Shown piece by piece: positions 7,879-15,253 of a DNA stretch of 36,994 nucleotides; positions within the stretch are counted from its first letter, which is position 1; each line of letters starts with the position of its first letter. The stretch is from Pseudonocardia kujensis (GTDB lineage: Bacteria; Actinomycetota; Actinomycetes; Mycobacteriales; Pseudonocardiaceae). Location of the stretch: NCBI RefSeq assembly GCF_021283305.1, contig NZ_JAJSOK010000073.1:1-36994 (forward strand), read 5' to 3'. The position numbers and the translations under genes are program-made. The notes beneath the pieces are model-generated. The model ran no database searches. It worked only from the letters and a program-made list of their open reading frames with translations, and was not told the DNA's origin.

Positions 7879-8457
7879 ATGGCGGAAGAACTGCCCACGG
7901 ACGGGGCGGCAACGAGCTCGCCCACAGCGGGCTCACTTGCCGCAGCTGCCGGTAGTAAGCGCACGGACCCGCGTCCATCCAGGGTTGTCGCCGTGGAATT
8001 TCGGGTGAACGGAGAGATCCACTCGGAGCAGGTCTCGGCGCGAACAAGCCTGCTCGACTGGCTCCGGGAGCACCCAGGCCTCACCGGCGCGAAGAAGGGC
8101 TGCGCCGAGGGCGCGTGCGGCGGCGCCTGCACCGTCCTCGTGGACGGGGTGCGGATGAACAGTTGCCTCGTCCTCGTCGCCCAATGCCACGGGAGCAACA
8201 TCACCACCATCGAGGGCCTTGCCGACGTGGATGGAGTTCTTCATCCCGTGCAGAAGGCCTTCATCGGCGAAGACGCCTTCCAGTGCGGGTACTGCACGCC
8301 TGCACAGATCATGTCCGCGGTTGCCTCCATCCGAGAGAGGCACACGAGCTCCGCGGAAGAGGTGCAGGAGTGGATGAGTGGGAACCTTTGCCACTGCTCC
8401 GCCTACCCGCAGATCACCGCAGCGGTCCTCGCCGCCAGCAAGAAGGTGACCGGATGA
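7879..8457 (+). CDS. Molybdenum hydroxylase 2Fe-2S subunit (copy 2), altered cluster loop
   Basis: This 192-residue electron-transfer subunit is homologous to the gene at 1402. The first-cluster loop reads C75-x4-C80-x3-C84-x11-C96 because an extra glycine codon (GGC repeated at 8119-8124) lies between the second and third ligands. Copy 1 and the family have x2 there. The second cluster has C136-x2-C139 and C171-x-C173 (CGYCTPAQ, CHCSAY), with alanine replacing the usual glycine after CTP. The ATG at 7879 has GAGGGAG upstream; a GTG at 7873 is too close to that site. Its last codons overlap the Mo-subunit start (ATGA), so the pair is translationally coupled. No FAD subunit accompanies it. Confidence 0.9.
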   Translation: MAEELPTDGAATSSPTAGSLAAAAGSKRTDPRPSRVVAVEFRVNGEIHSEQVSARTSLLDWLREHPGLTGAKKGCAEGACGGACTVLVDGVRMNSCLVLVAQCHGSNITTIEGLADVDGVLHPVQKAFIGEDAFQCGYCTPAQIMSAVASIRERHTSSAEEVQEWMSGNLCHCSAYPQITAAVLAASKKVTG

Positions 8458-10661
8458 CCGTCGACAACGACCGAAGCATCGTCGGAGCACCCTTGCCACG
8501 AGTTGAGGGGCCGGCGAAGGTCACCGGTGCGGCGAAGTACTCCGCAGACAATGAGCTGCCGGGAATGCTGCACGCTGCGATCGTCGGGGCGCCCGTCGCG
8601 CGTGGGCGACTCGTCCAGATCGATACGACGGCCCTGGCGGCGGTCGAGGGCGTGGTGCGCGTTCTCACGAGGGAGGACATGCCCACGTTCGGCGCGGTGC
8701 ACGCGTTCCAGGCCGCCGCGCTCGACCTACCCATGCAGAGCGACGAGATCCACTTCGAAGGCGAGCCTGTCGCAATCGTGCTCGGTACCAGCCTGCAGGC
8801 CGTCGAACAAGCCCGCCCGCTCGTCAGAGTCCGCTGCGCGGCGCAGCCCCCAATCCTGCCCGGACACGGTGAGCGGGAGGTGATCGCTGGGGAGGAAGGC
8901 GAGCGCGACGGCGGCAGCGTCGGCGAGGAGGGCGGCATGACCTGGATGGTCTGGCCCTACGGAGGACCGGTCCGGATCGGCGACGCCGCAGCCTCCCTGG
9001 AAACCTCGCACACTCGCGTCGGCGGGACGTGGACGCATCCTTCGCGCCACCACAACCCGATGGAGACCTCCAGCACCATCGCCCACTGGGACGGCGACGT
9101 CCTCACCATGTGGGACTCGGTTCAGGCCAGCTTCGTCGTCCCACCGGTCCTGGCAGACGCCCTGGGCATCGACCCAGGCAACGTGACCGTCGTTTCGCCC
9201 CATACCGGCGGTGGCTTCGGCGCAAAGGGCTGGGTGTGGCCCCACCAGGTGCTCACCGCCGCGGCCGCGCGCATCGTCGGCCGCCCGGTGAAGCTCCACC
9301 TAACCCGAGCCGACCAGTACACGTCCACCGGCTTCCAACCAGCACTCACCCAGCATCTCGAGCTCGGCGCGGACAGCAGCGGCCGGTTGACCGCTACGCG
9401 CCACCACGTCTCCAACATCACCGGGCTAACCGAGACCTACGTCGAGGGCGCAACTGAGGTGAAGGACCTCTACGCGTGTCCTGCCCTCGACACCGGACAA
9501 GACGTCGAACGAATAAGCGTGGGCGCCCCGACTCCCATGCGCACCACGAACGAGGGATGCGGGCTGTGGGCGCTGGAGTCCGCCATGAACGAACTCGCCC
9601 ACGAACTGAACATCGACCCGTTGGAGCTGCGGCTGCGCAACTACGCCGACCGCGAGCCGACGACGGAACGGCCGTGGTCATCGAAGCGCCTGCGCGAAGC
9701 CTATGCCGACGGCGCCCGGCTCTTCGGCTGGTACGACCGGCCGCGAGACGGCCGCACGGACGGGCCGTGGCGGATCGGGACCGGCATGGCCACCTGCACC
9801 ATGGGGCAGGTCCGATTCCCCGGGAACGCTCGTGTCCGGCTCGCTCGAGATGGCTCGGTGCGGATCGAGACCGACATTCAGGACATCGGCACCGGTCTGC
9901 AGACTGTCTTGACCCAGATCGCGGCCGATGAGTTGGACGTGCCCGTAGGCGACGTCTCGGTGGCGTGGGGTCACAGCGACCTTCCGTCCACGGGCCCGGT
10001 GTACGCCTCCTCTGCGACCGTACACACCGGCAGCGCCGTCGCCCTCGCCTGCCGCGAACTTCGCAAGAACCTCTCCGAATACTCCGACACCCCCTCGGTC
10101 ACCGACGCTATCGCGGAAACCGACCTCGCCGAGATCGTCGGGGAGGGCAAGTTCGGCCTGGAGGGAAATGCGCCCATCGACGTCGGCGGCGGAGACTCCG
10201 GATATGCCATCCGTAGCTTCGGCGCGGTCTTCGTTGAAGTCGCCGTGGATCCGGAACTGGGGCTGCTCAGGCTTCGCAGGATGGTCGGGTCCTACTCGTG
10301 CGGCCGGATTATGAACGAGCGCACCGCCCGTGCCCAAATGATCGGCTCCCTCACCTGGGCCTGGGGCAAAGCCACGATGGAACGAAGTGAGCTCGACCCC
10401 GCAACGGCACGGTGGTTGTCCAAGAACCTCACCGGTGTCCACGTCCCCGCCAACGCCGACATCCCTGCAGACATCATCGTCCACTTCGTCGACGAGGTCG
10501 ACCCGCACGCCAGCGCCATCGGAGCCCGCGGAGTCGGAGAAGTCGGCGCCACCGGCGTCGATGCGGCGATCGCCGACGCCGTCTTCGACGCCGTCGGCGT
10601 GCGTATCCGCGACCTTCCCATCACGCCGAAACGGCTCCTGACAGCAATCGGCGAGACATAG
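8454..10661 (+). CDS. Molybdenum hydroxylase large (Mo-cofactor) subunit (copy 2)
   Basis: The 735-residue paralogue of the 2183-4369 gene has the same landmarks: GAPLPRVEGPAKVTGAAKY at the N-terminus, GGGFGAKGWVWPHQ at the molybdopterin loop, and GVGEVGATGVDA with the catalytic glutamate E696. It also has a short insertion around residues 143-163, rich in Glu and Gly, that copy 1 lacks. The start is fixed by the ATGA overlap with the 2Fe-2S gene. An open frame extends upstream to 8115 but is only an out-of-frame reading of that gene. Retention of all motifs suggests a working enzyme, perhaps with a different substrate from copy 1. It would need an FAD partner from elsewhere, possibly the subunit at 286-1293. 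Confidence 0.9.
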   Translation: MTVDNDRSIVGAPLPRVEGPAKVTGAAKYSADNELPGMLHAAIVGAPVARGRLVQIDTTALAAVEGVVRVLTREDMPTFGAVHAFQAAALDLPMQSDEIHFEGEPVAIVLGTSLQAVEQARPLVRVRCAAQPPILPGHGEREVIAGEEGERDGGSVGEEGGMTWMVWPYGGPVRIGDAAASLETSHTRVGGTWTHPSRHHNPMETSSTIAHWDGDVLTMWDSVQASFVVPPVLADALGIDPGNVTVVSPHTGGGFGAKGWVWPHQVLTAAAARIVGRPVKLHLTRADQYTSTGFQPALTQHLELGADSSGRLTATRHHVSNITGLTETYVEGATEVKDLYACPALDTGQDVERISVGAPTPMRTTNEGCGLWALESAMNELAHELNIDPLELRLRNYADREPTTERPWSSKRLREAYADGARLFGWYDRPRDGRTDGPWRIGTGMATCTMGQVRFPGNARVRLARDGSVRIETDIQDIGTGLQTVLTQIAADELDVPVGDVSVAWGHSDLPSTGPVYASSATVHTGSAVALACRELRKNLSEYSDTPSVTDAIAETDLAEIVGEGKFGLEGNAPIDVGGGDSGYAIRSFGAVFVEVAVDPELGLLRLRRMVGSYSCGRIMNERTARAQMIGSLTWAWGKATMERSELDPATARWLSKNLTGVHVPANADIPADIIVHFVDEVDPHASAIGARGVGEVGATGVDAAIADAVFDAVGVRIRDLPITPKRLLTAIGET

Positions 10662-10679
10662 GCGCAGGTCGCTACTCTC

Positions 10680-11090
10680 GTGCCTGAGACACCCCTATCT
10701 GTGACCACTCCTGTGGCTGACCTCGAGACCATAGGCCGTGCCCAGCGGTTGCGACTGCTGAAGGCTGTCAAAATCGGGCGAGTGATTCACACGGAGAATG
10801 CGATACCTGTCGCGCACCCCGTCACATTTGTACTGCTCGGCGACGAAGTCACTTCCGCACCGGCAGCCGAACGAAGGTGGCCGCAAGCAAAGGGGGCGGT
10901 CTTTGCGTTTCAGGCGGACGACATCGGCTCGGACGGCCAGCGCGGTTGGAGTGTCGTCGGTGTTGGCCAGGCGTACAAGCTGACCGGATCGCACCCCGGA
11001 TGCCAGGGCATGACGAGTACACGATCGGGATCGTGCTACCGACCTCGTCGGGCGGCTCGCGCGAACGACCTCAAGGGCTGGCCGCCGACA
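10680..11090 (+). pseudogene. Pyridoxamine-5-phosphate-oxidase-like flavin/F420-binding protein, decayed
   Basis: From a GTG at 10680 the reading begins like a small split-barrel protein of the Pyridox_ox_2 group: DLETIGRAQRLRLLKAVKIG, then VAHPVTFVLLGDEV. It then drops out of frame. FRTGSRTKVAASK is read one frame over, and the original frame returns at GAVFAFQADDI and GWSVVGVGQAYKLT. A missing base near 10852 and an extra G in 10892-10896 would explain this. A last piece, GHDEYTIGIVLPTS, lies in yet another frame near 11010-11055. The family comprises small flavin- or F420-binding proteins. With several indels this copy is very probably non-functional. Confidence 0.62.
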
Positions 11091-11191
11091 CTGACTACCA
11101 GCGGCCCACACCGACATCTTGCCCAACAGTCACGAACCTGCAGCAGTCGGGATATCGCAGCCGGACGTGAGTGCTGCATCTACTGCGAGAT

Positions 11192-11222
11192 CATTATCTG
11201 ATGTGGACCGATAATGCACATC
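11192..11222. repeat. Two interleaved inverted repeats
   Basis: CATTATC (11192-11198) pairs with GATAATG (11210-11216), and GATGTG (11200-11205) pairs with CACATC (11217-11222). The arms interleave, so both stems could form only as a pseudoknot-like fold; otherwise they are two overlapping dyads. The area is AT-richer than its surroundings. It may be an orphan operator left from a lost gene. Confidence 0.4.
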
Positions 11223-12183
11223 GCTTACAGTTGCTCCGTCCGCGTGCTCGGGGCGCCGATAGCCGGACTTGAGCGGACGTTGGCCGGAGGAGCCGGGGTT
11301 CGACCGCCGCACGGCGCGAGCAGCGTTCGCGGGCTTGATATGCATACCAGAGCATCGACGCGCCGAGAACGCCTCGTGTGACAATCGGGTTGGCGTCCGC
11401 TCCGTTGAAGTTGTCCGTGCTGCCGGAGCGCAAATTGCTCGGGCAGCGCCAATGGAGCGGTGGAGCGGCTTCACGTGAGCGGACGCACCAGCAGCAAGGC
11501 TGACGCAGGCCTCGGCAACGAGCCTGGGGTCAAGGCCCGGACGACACGCGGGCCCAAACGGAGCCCGAGCGATGAAGACGCCATCACCAAGGCAGTGTCG
11601 TTCGACCGACGTTCCACTCGCGCACAACGCGGGTCAGCTTGTCGGCTCGGGCACCGACGGTGTCGGCGAGGGCGCGCGTCGAGCGGGCTGCCGCCAGCGC
11701 GTCGGCGACGCCGAGTTTGGCGGCGATGTACGGCGCCTGAGACAGCGGGTGTCCCTGTGCCATTCTGACGAGCGTCTGCTGCACCTAGGCGTCCACGCGC
11801 GAACGCTACGCGAGCGCTGGCGGTACGGAAGACCGTATGGGCGTTATCGACACTGACCGACCTAATCAATGACGGTTGTCCGTGCCCGTCACGGCCGACA
11901 CCCTGACGATCGGCCGCAGTCGACGGCGACGAGGCCGGTCTGGTAGCTGGTCACGAATGCACTCGAGCACGCTCGCCGCCCGCACGAGCGGCGACAATTG
12001 GGCGTGGTCGCGTCCGATTCCTGGAGCCCAGGCCGTGTGTCACAGTCGGCAATCTTCCGGGGGCTCGAGCAGCCAGCCGCAAGGTAGGGCGAGCTGAGCA
12101 ACGCGCCTGCGCCCCCCTTTGCCATGTCATGCCGAGCTGTCAACTGCGGAGAGCCGGGGTCCTCGGTTTGAACCGGGTCAGGT
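11223..12183. other. Gene-poor stretch with remnants
   Basis: About 1 kb holds no convincing intact gene. A fragment resembling the N-terminal dimerisation domain of an O-methyltransferase lies at 11584-11784 on the minus strand. Short open frames on both strands around 11200-11480 and 11870-12180 match nothing I can name, and their composition is that of random high-GC reading. It lies between convergent transcription units and next to a decayed gene, so it is best read as an erosion zone. Confidence 0.5.
11584..11784 (-). pseudogene. O-methyltransferase dimerisation-domain fragment
   Basis: The 66-codon frame contains GHPLSQAPYIAAKLGVADAL followed by TRALADTVGARADKLTRVVRE. This resembles the first winged-helix/dimerisation segment of SAM-dependent O-methyltransferases of the polyketide-tailoring type. 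The frame then breaks, and the methyltransferase Rossmann domain is not found downstream on this strand. It appears to be a truncated remnant. Confidence 0.45.
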
Positions 12184-13374
12184 CTACACCTCCTGGCCGA
12201 GCTCGCCGCCGAAGTCGCCTGCTTCGAGCCGGGCTCGTACGGCGCTAACGAACCGGCCTGCGTCCGCACCGTCGATGAGTCGGTGGTCGTAGGTCATCGG
12301 CAGGTAGCACATCGATCGGATGGCGATCATGTCGCCGTCAGGGCCGCTGACTACTGCCGGACGGCGCCGGATCGCGCCGGTCGCGAGGATGGCGACTTGA
12401 GGTTGGTTGAGGATTGGAGTGTCGAACTCTGCGCCGACGCTGCCGATGTTGGTGATGGTGAAGGTGCCGCCGGTGAGCTCGTCTGCCGTGATGGTGTTCG
12501 CCCGAGCTCGCTCGGCGACGTCTGCTATCCGGCGGGCGAGCCCGGCTAGGCCGAGATCCTGGGCATCCCGGATCACTGGTACAAGTAGGCCTCGTGGGGT
12601 GTCCACGGCGATGGAGAGGTGGACGGCGGCGTGATAGGCAACTGACTTGCCGTCGTCGGAGATCGAGGCGTTGAGCGCTGGGAACGCCGAGAGGGCTTCC
12701 ACGGCAGCCTTCGCGAAGAACGGGAGGTAGGTGAGTGGAACGCCCTCGCGCCGCTGGAAGTCGGCCTTTGCCGCTGTTCGCAGGCGGGCGATCCGCGTGA
12801 CGTCTACCTCCTGCACGGTCGTGAGCTGGGCAGACACCGTCAGCGACTCGGTCATCCGGCGCGCGATGATCTGTCGGAGCCTCGGCATGGGAACGGTGGT
12901 GCCGGGCACTGGGACGGTGGCGCTTTTGGTGCTGGCTGGTGCCGGCGGTGGTGCCAGCTCGGCAGCGGTCGCGGCGGGCGCTGGGCCCGGCTCCTTCACC
13001 ACCGACGCCGCGCTGGCCGCTGCCGGCTCGGACAAGACCGACGGCGACGGGTCCGGATCCTGTAGCCGCGCCACCGCGCGATCGTTCTCGGCGGCCTGAT
13101 TCGCTGTGGGCTCCGGTGCTGGGGGTGTGCCCTGCGCGGTCTCCTCCACGCGCGCGAGCAGACCGCCAACCTCCACGGTCTCGTCCTCGGCGACGAGGAT
13201 CTCGACTAACGTGCCGGCGAAGGGCGACGGAATCTCCGTGTCCACCTTGTCTGTGGAAACCTCGAGCAGGGCTTCGTCGATCTCGAGCGAGTCGCCGACG
13301 TTCTTCAGCCACCGGGTGACCGTGCCCTCGGTGACGCTTTCTCCGAGCTCAGGCATCGTGACGGGTTGGGGCAT
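12184..13374 (-). CDS. Dihydrolipoamide acyltransferase (E2), short form lacking a subunit-binding domain (copy 2)
   Basis: A 396-residue paralogue of the E2 at 6484-7611. A single lipoyl domain (MPELGESVTEGTVTRWLK, lipoyl lysine K43 in STDKVDTEIP) is followed by an 80-100 residue Ala/Pro/Glu linker. The acyltransferase core starts PMPRLRQIIARRM and carries DHRLIDG. As in copy 1, no E1/E3-binding domain is seen in the linker. The ATG at 13374 was chosen over an in-frame GTG at 13422, which lies inside the preceding regulator gene; AAAGGAAC lies upstream. It is the third gene of a minus-strand operon after an esterase and a LuxR-type regulator, 37 bp from the regulator's stop. Both E2 copies keep all catalytic motifs. 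Confidence 0.88.
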   Translation of the reverse strand: MPQPVTMPELGESVTEGTVTRWLKNVGDSLEIDEALLEVSTDKVDTEIPSPFAGTLVEILVAEDETVEVGGLLARVEETAQGTPPAPEPTANQAAENDRAVARLQDPDPSPSVLSEPAAASAASVVKEPGPAPAATAAELAPPPAPASTKSATVPVPGTTVPMPRLRQIIARRMTESLTVSAQLTTVQEVDVTRIARLRTAAKADFQRREGVPLTYLPFFAKAAVEALSAFPALNASISDDGKSVAYHAAVHLSIAVDTPRGLLVPVIRDAQDLGLAGLARRIADVAERARANTITADELTGGTFTITNIGSVGAEFDTPILNQPQVAILATGAIRRRPAVVSGPDGDMIAIRSMCYLPMTYDHRLIDGADAGRFVSAVRARLEAGDFGGELGQEV

Positions 13375-13411
13375 GGCTGCGGGAAGTTCCTTTCGCGCGT
13401 GCGCTGTGCAG

Positions 13412-14095
13412 TCAGAGTCCACTCAGAAGGTCGAGTTCGGCAGCCAGGAAGGCGAGCTCGGTCCTGCCGTGGGCTCTGCATCTCCGGATCAGGTTCATGA
13501 GGTGATACTTGACGGTGGTCTCGCTGATGTGGAGCGCGAGGCCGATCTCCCGGTTCGTCATGCCGCGCACCAGGAGCTGAAGCACCTGGTGCTCACGGGC
13601 TGTGATCCGTGGTCTGTGGCTTCTCGCGGCCTTGCGATCGGGGGCGTGCTGTGCCGGAGGAGCAGTCGCCGTGCAGTGGATGATGCCCTTGCGCACGGCG
13701 TCAAGCGCCCCTTGGAGGGTTTCGGCCTCCACGTCGTCGGACAGGATTCCTCGAACCCCGGCTCCCAGGAGACCATGGACGCGATCCGTGTCGGACGGGC
13801 CGACCAGTGCGACGACAGCTTCGGTTTCTCGCAGTAGCCGGGTGAGTGAGGCCGGATGCCCCAGTCCGGCCCGCGCATCCGCGAGGTCGACGAGCACTGT
13901 GTCCGGTCGGTGTATGCGAGAGAGGAGCGCTGCGTCCACGAGGCTGGACGTTTCCGCGATGATCTCGAGCGTCCTGGTCCGCTCGGCGATACGAGCCAGC
14001 CCCTGGCGGATGAGCGGACGTGCCGAGGCCACCACGACCCGCGTCGCGGCGGGCCGCGATGTATCAGGCGCGGCCTCCTGAGCCGGGGCGCTCAA
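13412..14095 (-). CDS. LuxR/NarL-type regulator with atypical receiver domain
   Basis: This is a 227-residue DNA-binding protein. Residues 18-135 have a receiver-like fold (TRVVVASARPLIRQGLARI at the start, VLVDLADA with D70 in the phosphoacceptor position). Residues 164-206 form a LuxR helix-turn-helix (ITAREHQVLQLL, then TNREIGLALHISETTVKYH). The acidic pair that binds Mg2+ is Ser24-Ala25, and the conserved lysine is Asp120 (GILSDD). Normal phosphorylation is therefore unlikely, and ligand- or level-dependent control is more plausible. The start is uncertain: TTG at 14095 overlaps the esterase stop, gives a normal family length and is favoured. It sits between an esterase and an E2 gene, which it may regulate. 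Confidence 0.82.
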   Translation of the reverse strand: MSAPAQEAAPDTSRPAATRVVVASARPLIRQGLARIAERTRTLEIIAETSSLVDAALLSRIHRPDTVLVDLADARAGLGHPASLTRLLRETEAVVALVGPSDTDRVHGLLGAGVRGILSDDVEAETLQGALDAVRKGIIHCTATAPPAQHAPDRKAARSHRPRITAREHQVLQLLVRGMTNREIGLALHISETTVKYHLMNLIRRCRAHGRTELAFLAAELDLLSGL

Positions 14096-15075
14096 TTTGC
14101 CGGAACCGCCGGGTTCTCCGTCCGGACCACCTTGGCGCTCAGCCCCCGTCGGATTGCGTCGACGAGCTCGGCGCGCATCCGACGGGACAGCTCGGCTGTC
14201 GGCACGAGGCCGCCCGATCCGTGGAACGCGCCGGGATACAGGTGAAGCTCGGTCGGGACACCATTCTGCACGAGGCTCTGGGCGTAGGCGATGCCCTCGT
14301 CGCGGAGCGGGTCGAACTCGCAGACCGCGAGATACGCGGGCGGCAGCCCGGCCAGGTCGGTGGCGCGAGCAGGCGCGGCATACGGAGACACCTCGTCGGT
14401 CGACGCGTGATCGCCGAGATAGTGTTGCCAGCTCTCGACCGCATTCGACCTGTTCCACAATGGTGTGTCGACAAAGGACTGCATTGACGGCGTCTCCAGC
14501 CGGTCGTCAAGCTCGGGAACGTCGAGGAACTGGAAGCACAGGGCGGGCCCACCTCGATCCCGCGCCAGCAGAGCCGTGCCTGCCGCGAGACCGCCTCCGG
14601 CGCTCACCCCGCCGATCCCGATCCGGGCGTCATCGATCCCGAACTGCTCGGCATGGCTGGCGAGCCAGGTCAGGGCCGCGTAGCAGTCCTCCACGGCTGC
14701 TGGGAAGGGGTGCTCCGGCGCGAGCCGGTAGTCGACGCTCACCACGACCGCCCCCACCTCCGCTGCCAGAAGGGCGGGCAGCTCCTTATCACCGTCGGCG
14801 TCACCAAGAACGAAACCGCCGCCGTGCAGGTAGACCAGCGCGGGCCTGGTCTCTCCTCTCCACACCGGGGAGAAGATCAGCACCGGCACGTCCGGCGCCT
14901 CGGCAGGCCCCGGGATCGTCCGGGTCTCCAGCTCGATACCCTCGGGCAGCACGTAGGGTGGCATCGCAACTTTCAGCGACTCCATGCGTGCTCGCGCCGT
15001 AGGCAGATCGCGCACGTCCAGCTCGGGAAGCATGGAGATCCACGGCTGCAGCTCCGGATCGAACCGATGTGTCAC
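14092..15075 (-). CDS. Alpha/beta hydrolase, hormone-sensitive-lipase family esterase
   Basis: A 327-residue soluble esterase/lipase. HGGGF at residues 84-88 forms the oxyanion hole of the HSL (family IV) group. GVSAGGG carries the nucleophile Ser158, CEFDPLRDEG supplies Asp255, and FHGSGG supplies His285, completing the triad. The GTG at 15075 has GAGGGGG upstream and starts a family-like N-terminus (THRFDPELQPW); an in-frame extension to 15198 is unlikely. It is the first gene of the operon esterase, LuxR-type regulator, E2, and is divergent from the PucR-type regulator at 15254. A lactonase or ester-cleaving role downstream of the nearby Baeyer-Villiger monooxygenase is possible from context, but not shown. 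Confidence 0.87.
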   Translation of the reverse strand: MTHRFDPELQPWISMLPELDVRDLPTARARMESLKVAMPPYVLPEGIELETRTIPGPAEAPDVPVLIFSPVWRGETRPALVYLHGGGFVLGDADGDKELPALLAAEVGAVVVSVDYRLAPEHPFPAAVEDCYAALTWLASHAEQFGIDDARIGIGGVSAGGGLAAGTALLARDRGGPALCFQFLDVPELDDRLETPSMQSFVDTPLWNRSNAVESWQHYLGDHASTDEVSPYAAPARATDLAGLPPAYLAVCEFDPLRDEGIAYAQSLVQNGVPTELHLYPGAFHGSGGLVPTAELSRRMRAELVDAIRRGLSAKVVRTENPAVPAN

Positions 15076-15253
15076 GGGGCCCCCTCGCTCGATTACCGTT
15101 TCGAGGAGTGTCAGCCGGGGCGATCGCGGAGTCACCATCCACGCGGCGTCAGCTCGCCGCCCGAACGCGCCGAATGGCGAGGCGCCCGGCGACGCCACCG
15201 CAGCCCGAGGCTAGGGATGCGTTGTCCCGCGGAGGCCAGCTGGGTAGCTTGGG
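15076..15253. promoter_or_regulatory. Divergent promoter region between esterase and PucR-type regulator
   Basis: The 178 bp between two divergent genes must carry promoters for both. I see no clear -35/-10 pair and no strong long palindrome. Its role is assigned from gene orientation only. Confidence 0.4.

Noticed and set aside
8115..8453. N-terminal extension of the second Mo subunit
   Set aside because: It is an out-of-frame reading of the 2Fe-2S gene; the ATGA overlap at 8454 and alignment with copy 1 fix the true start.
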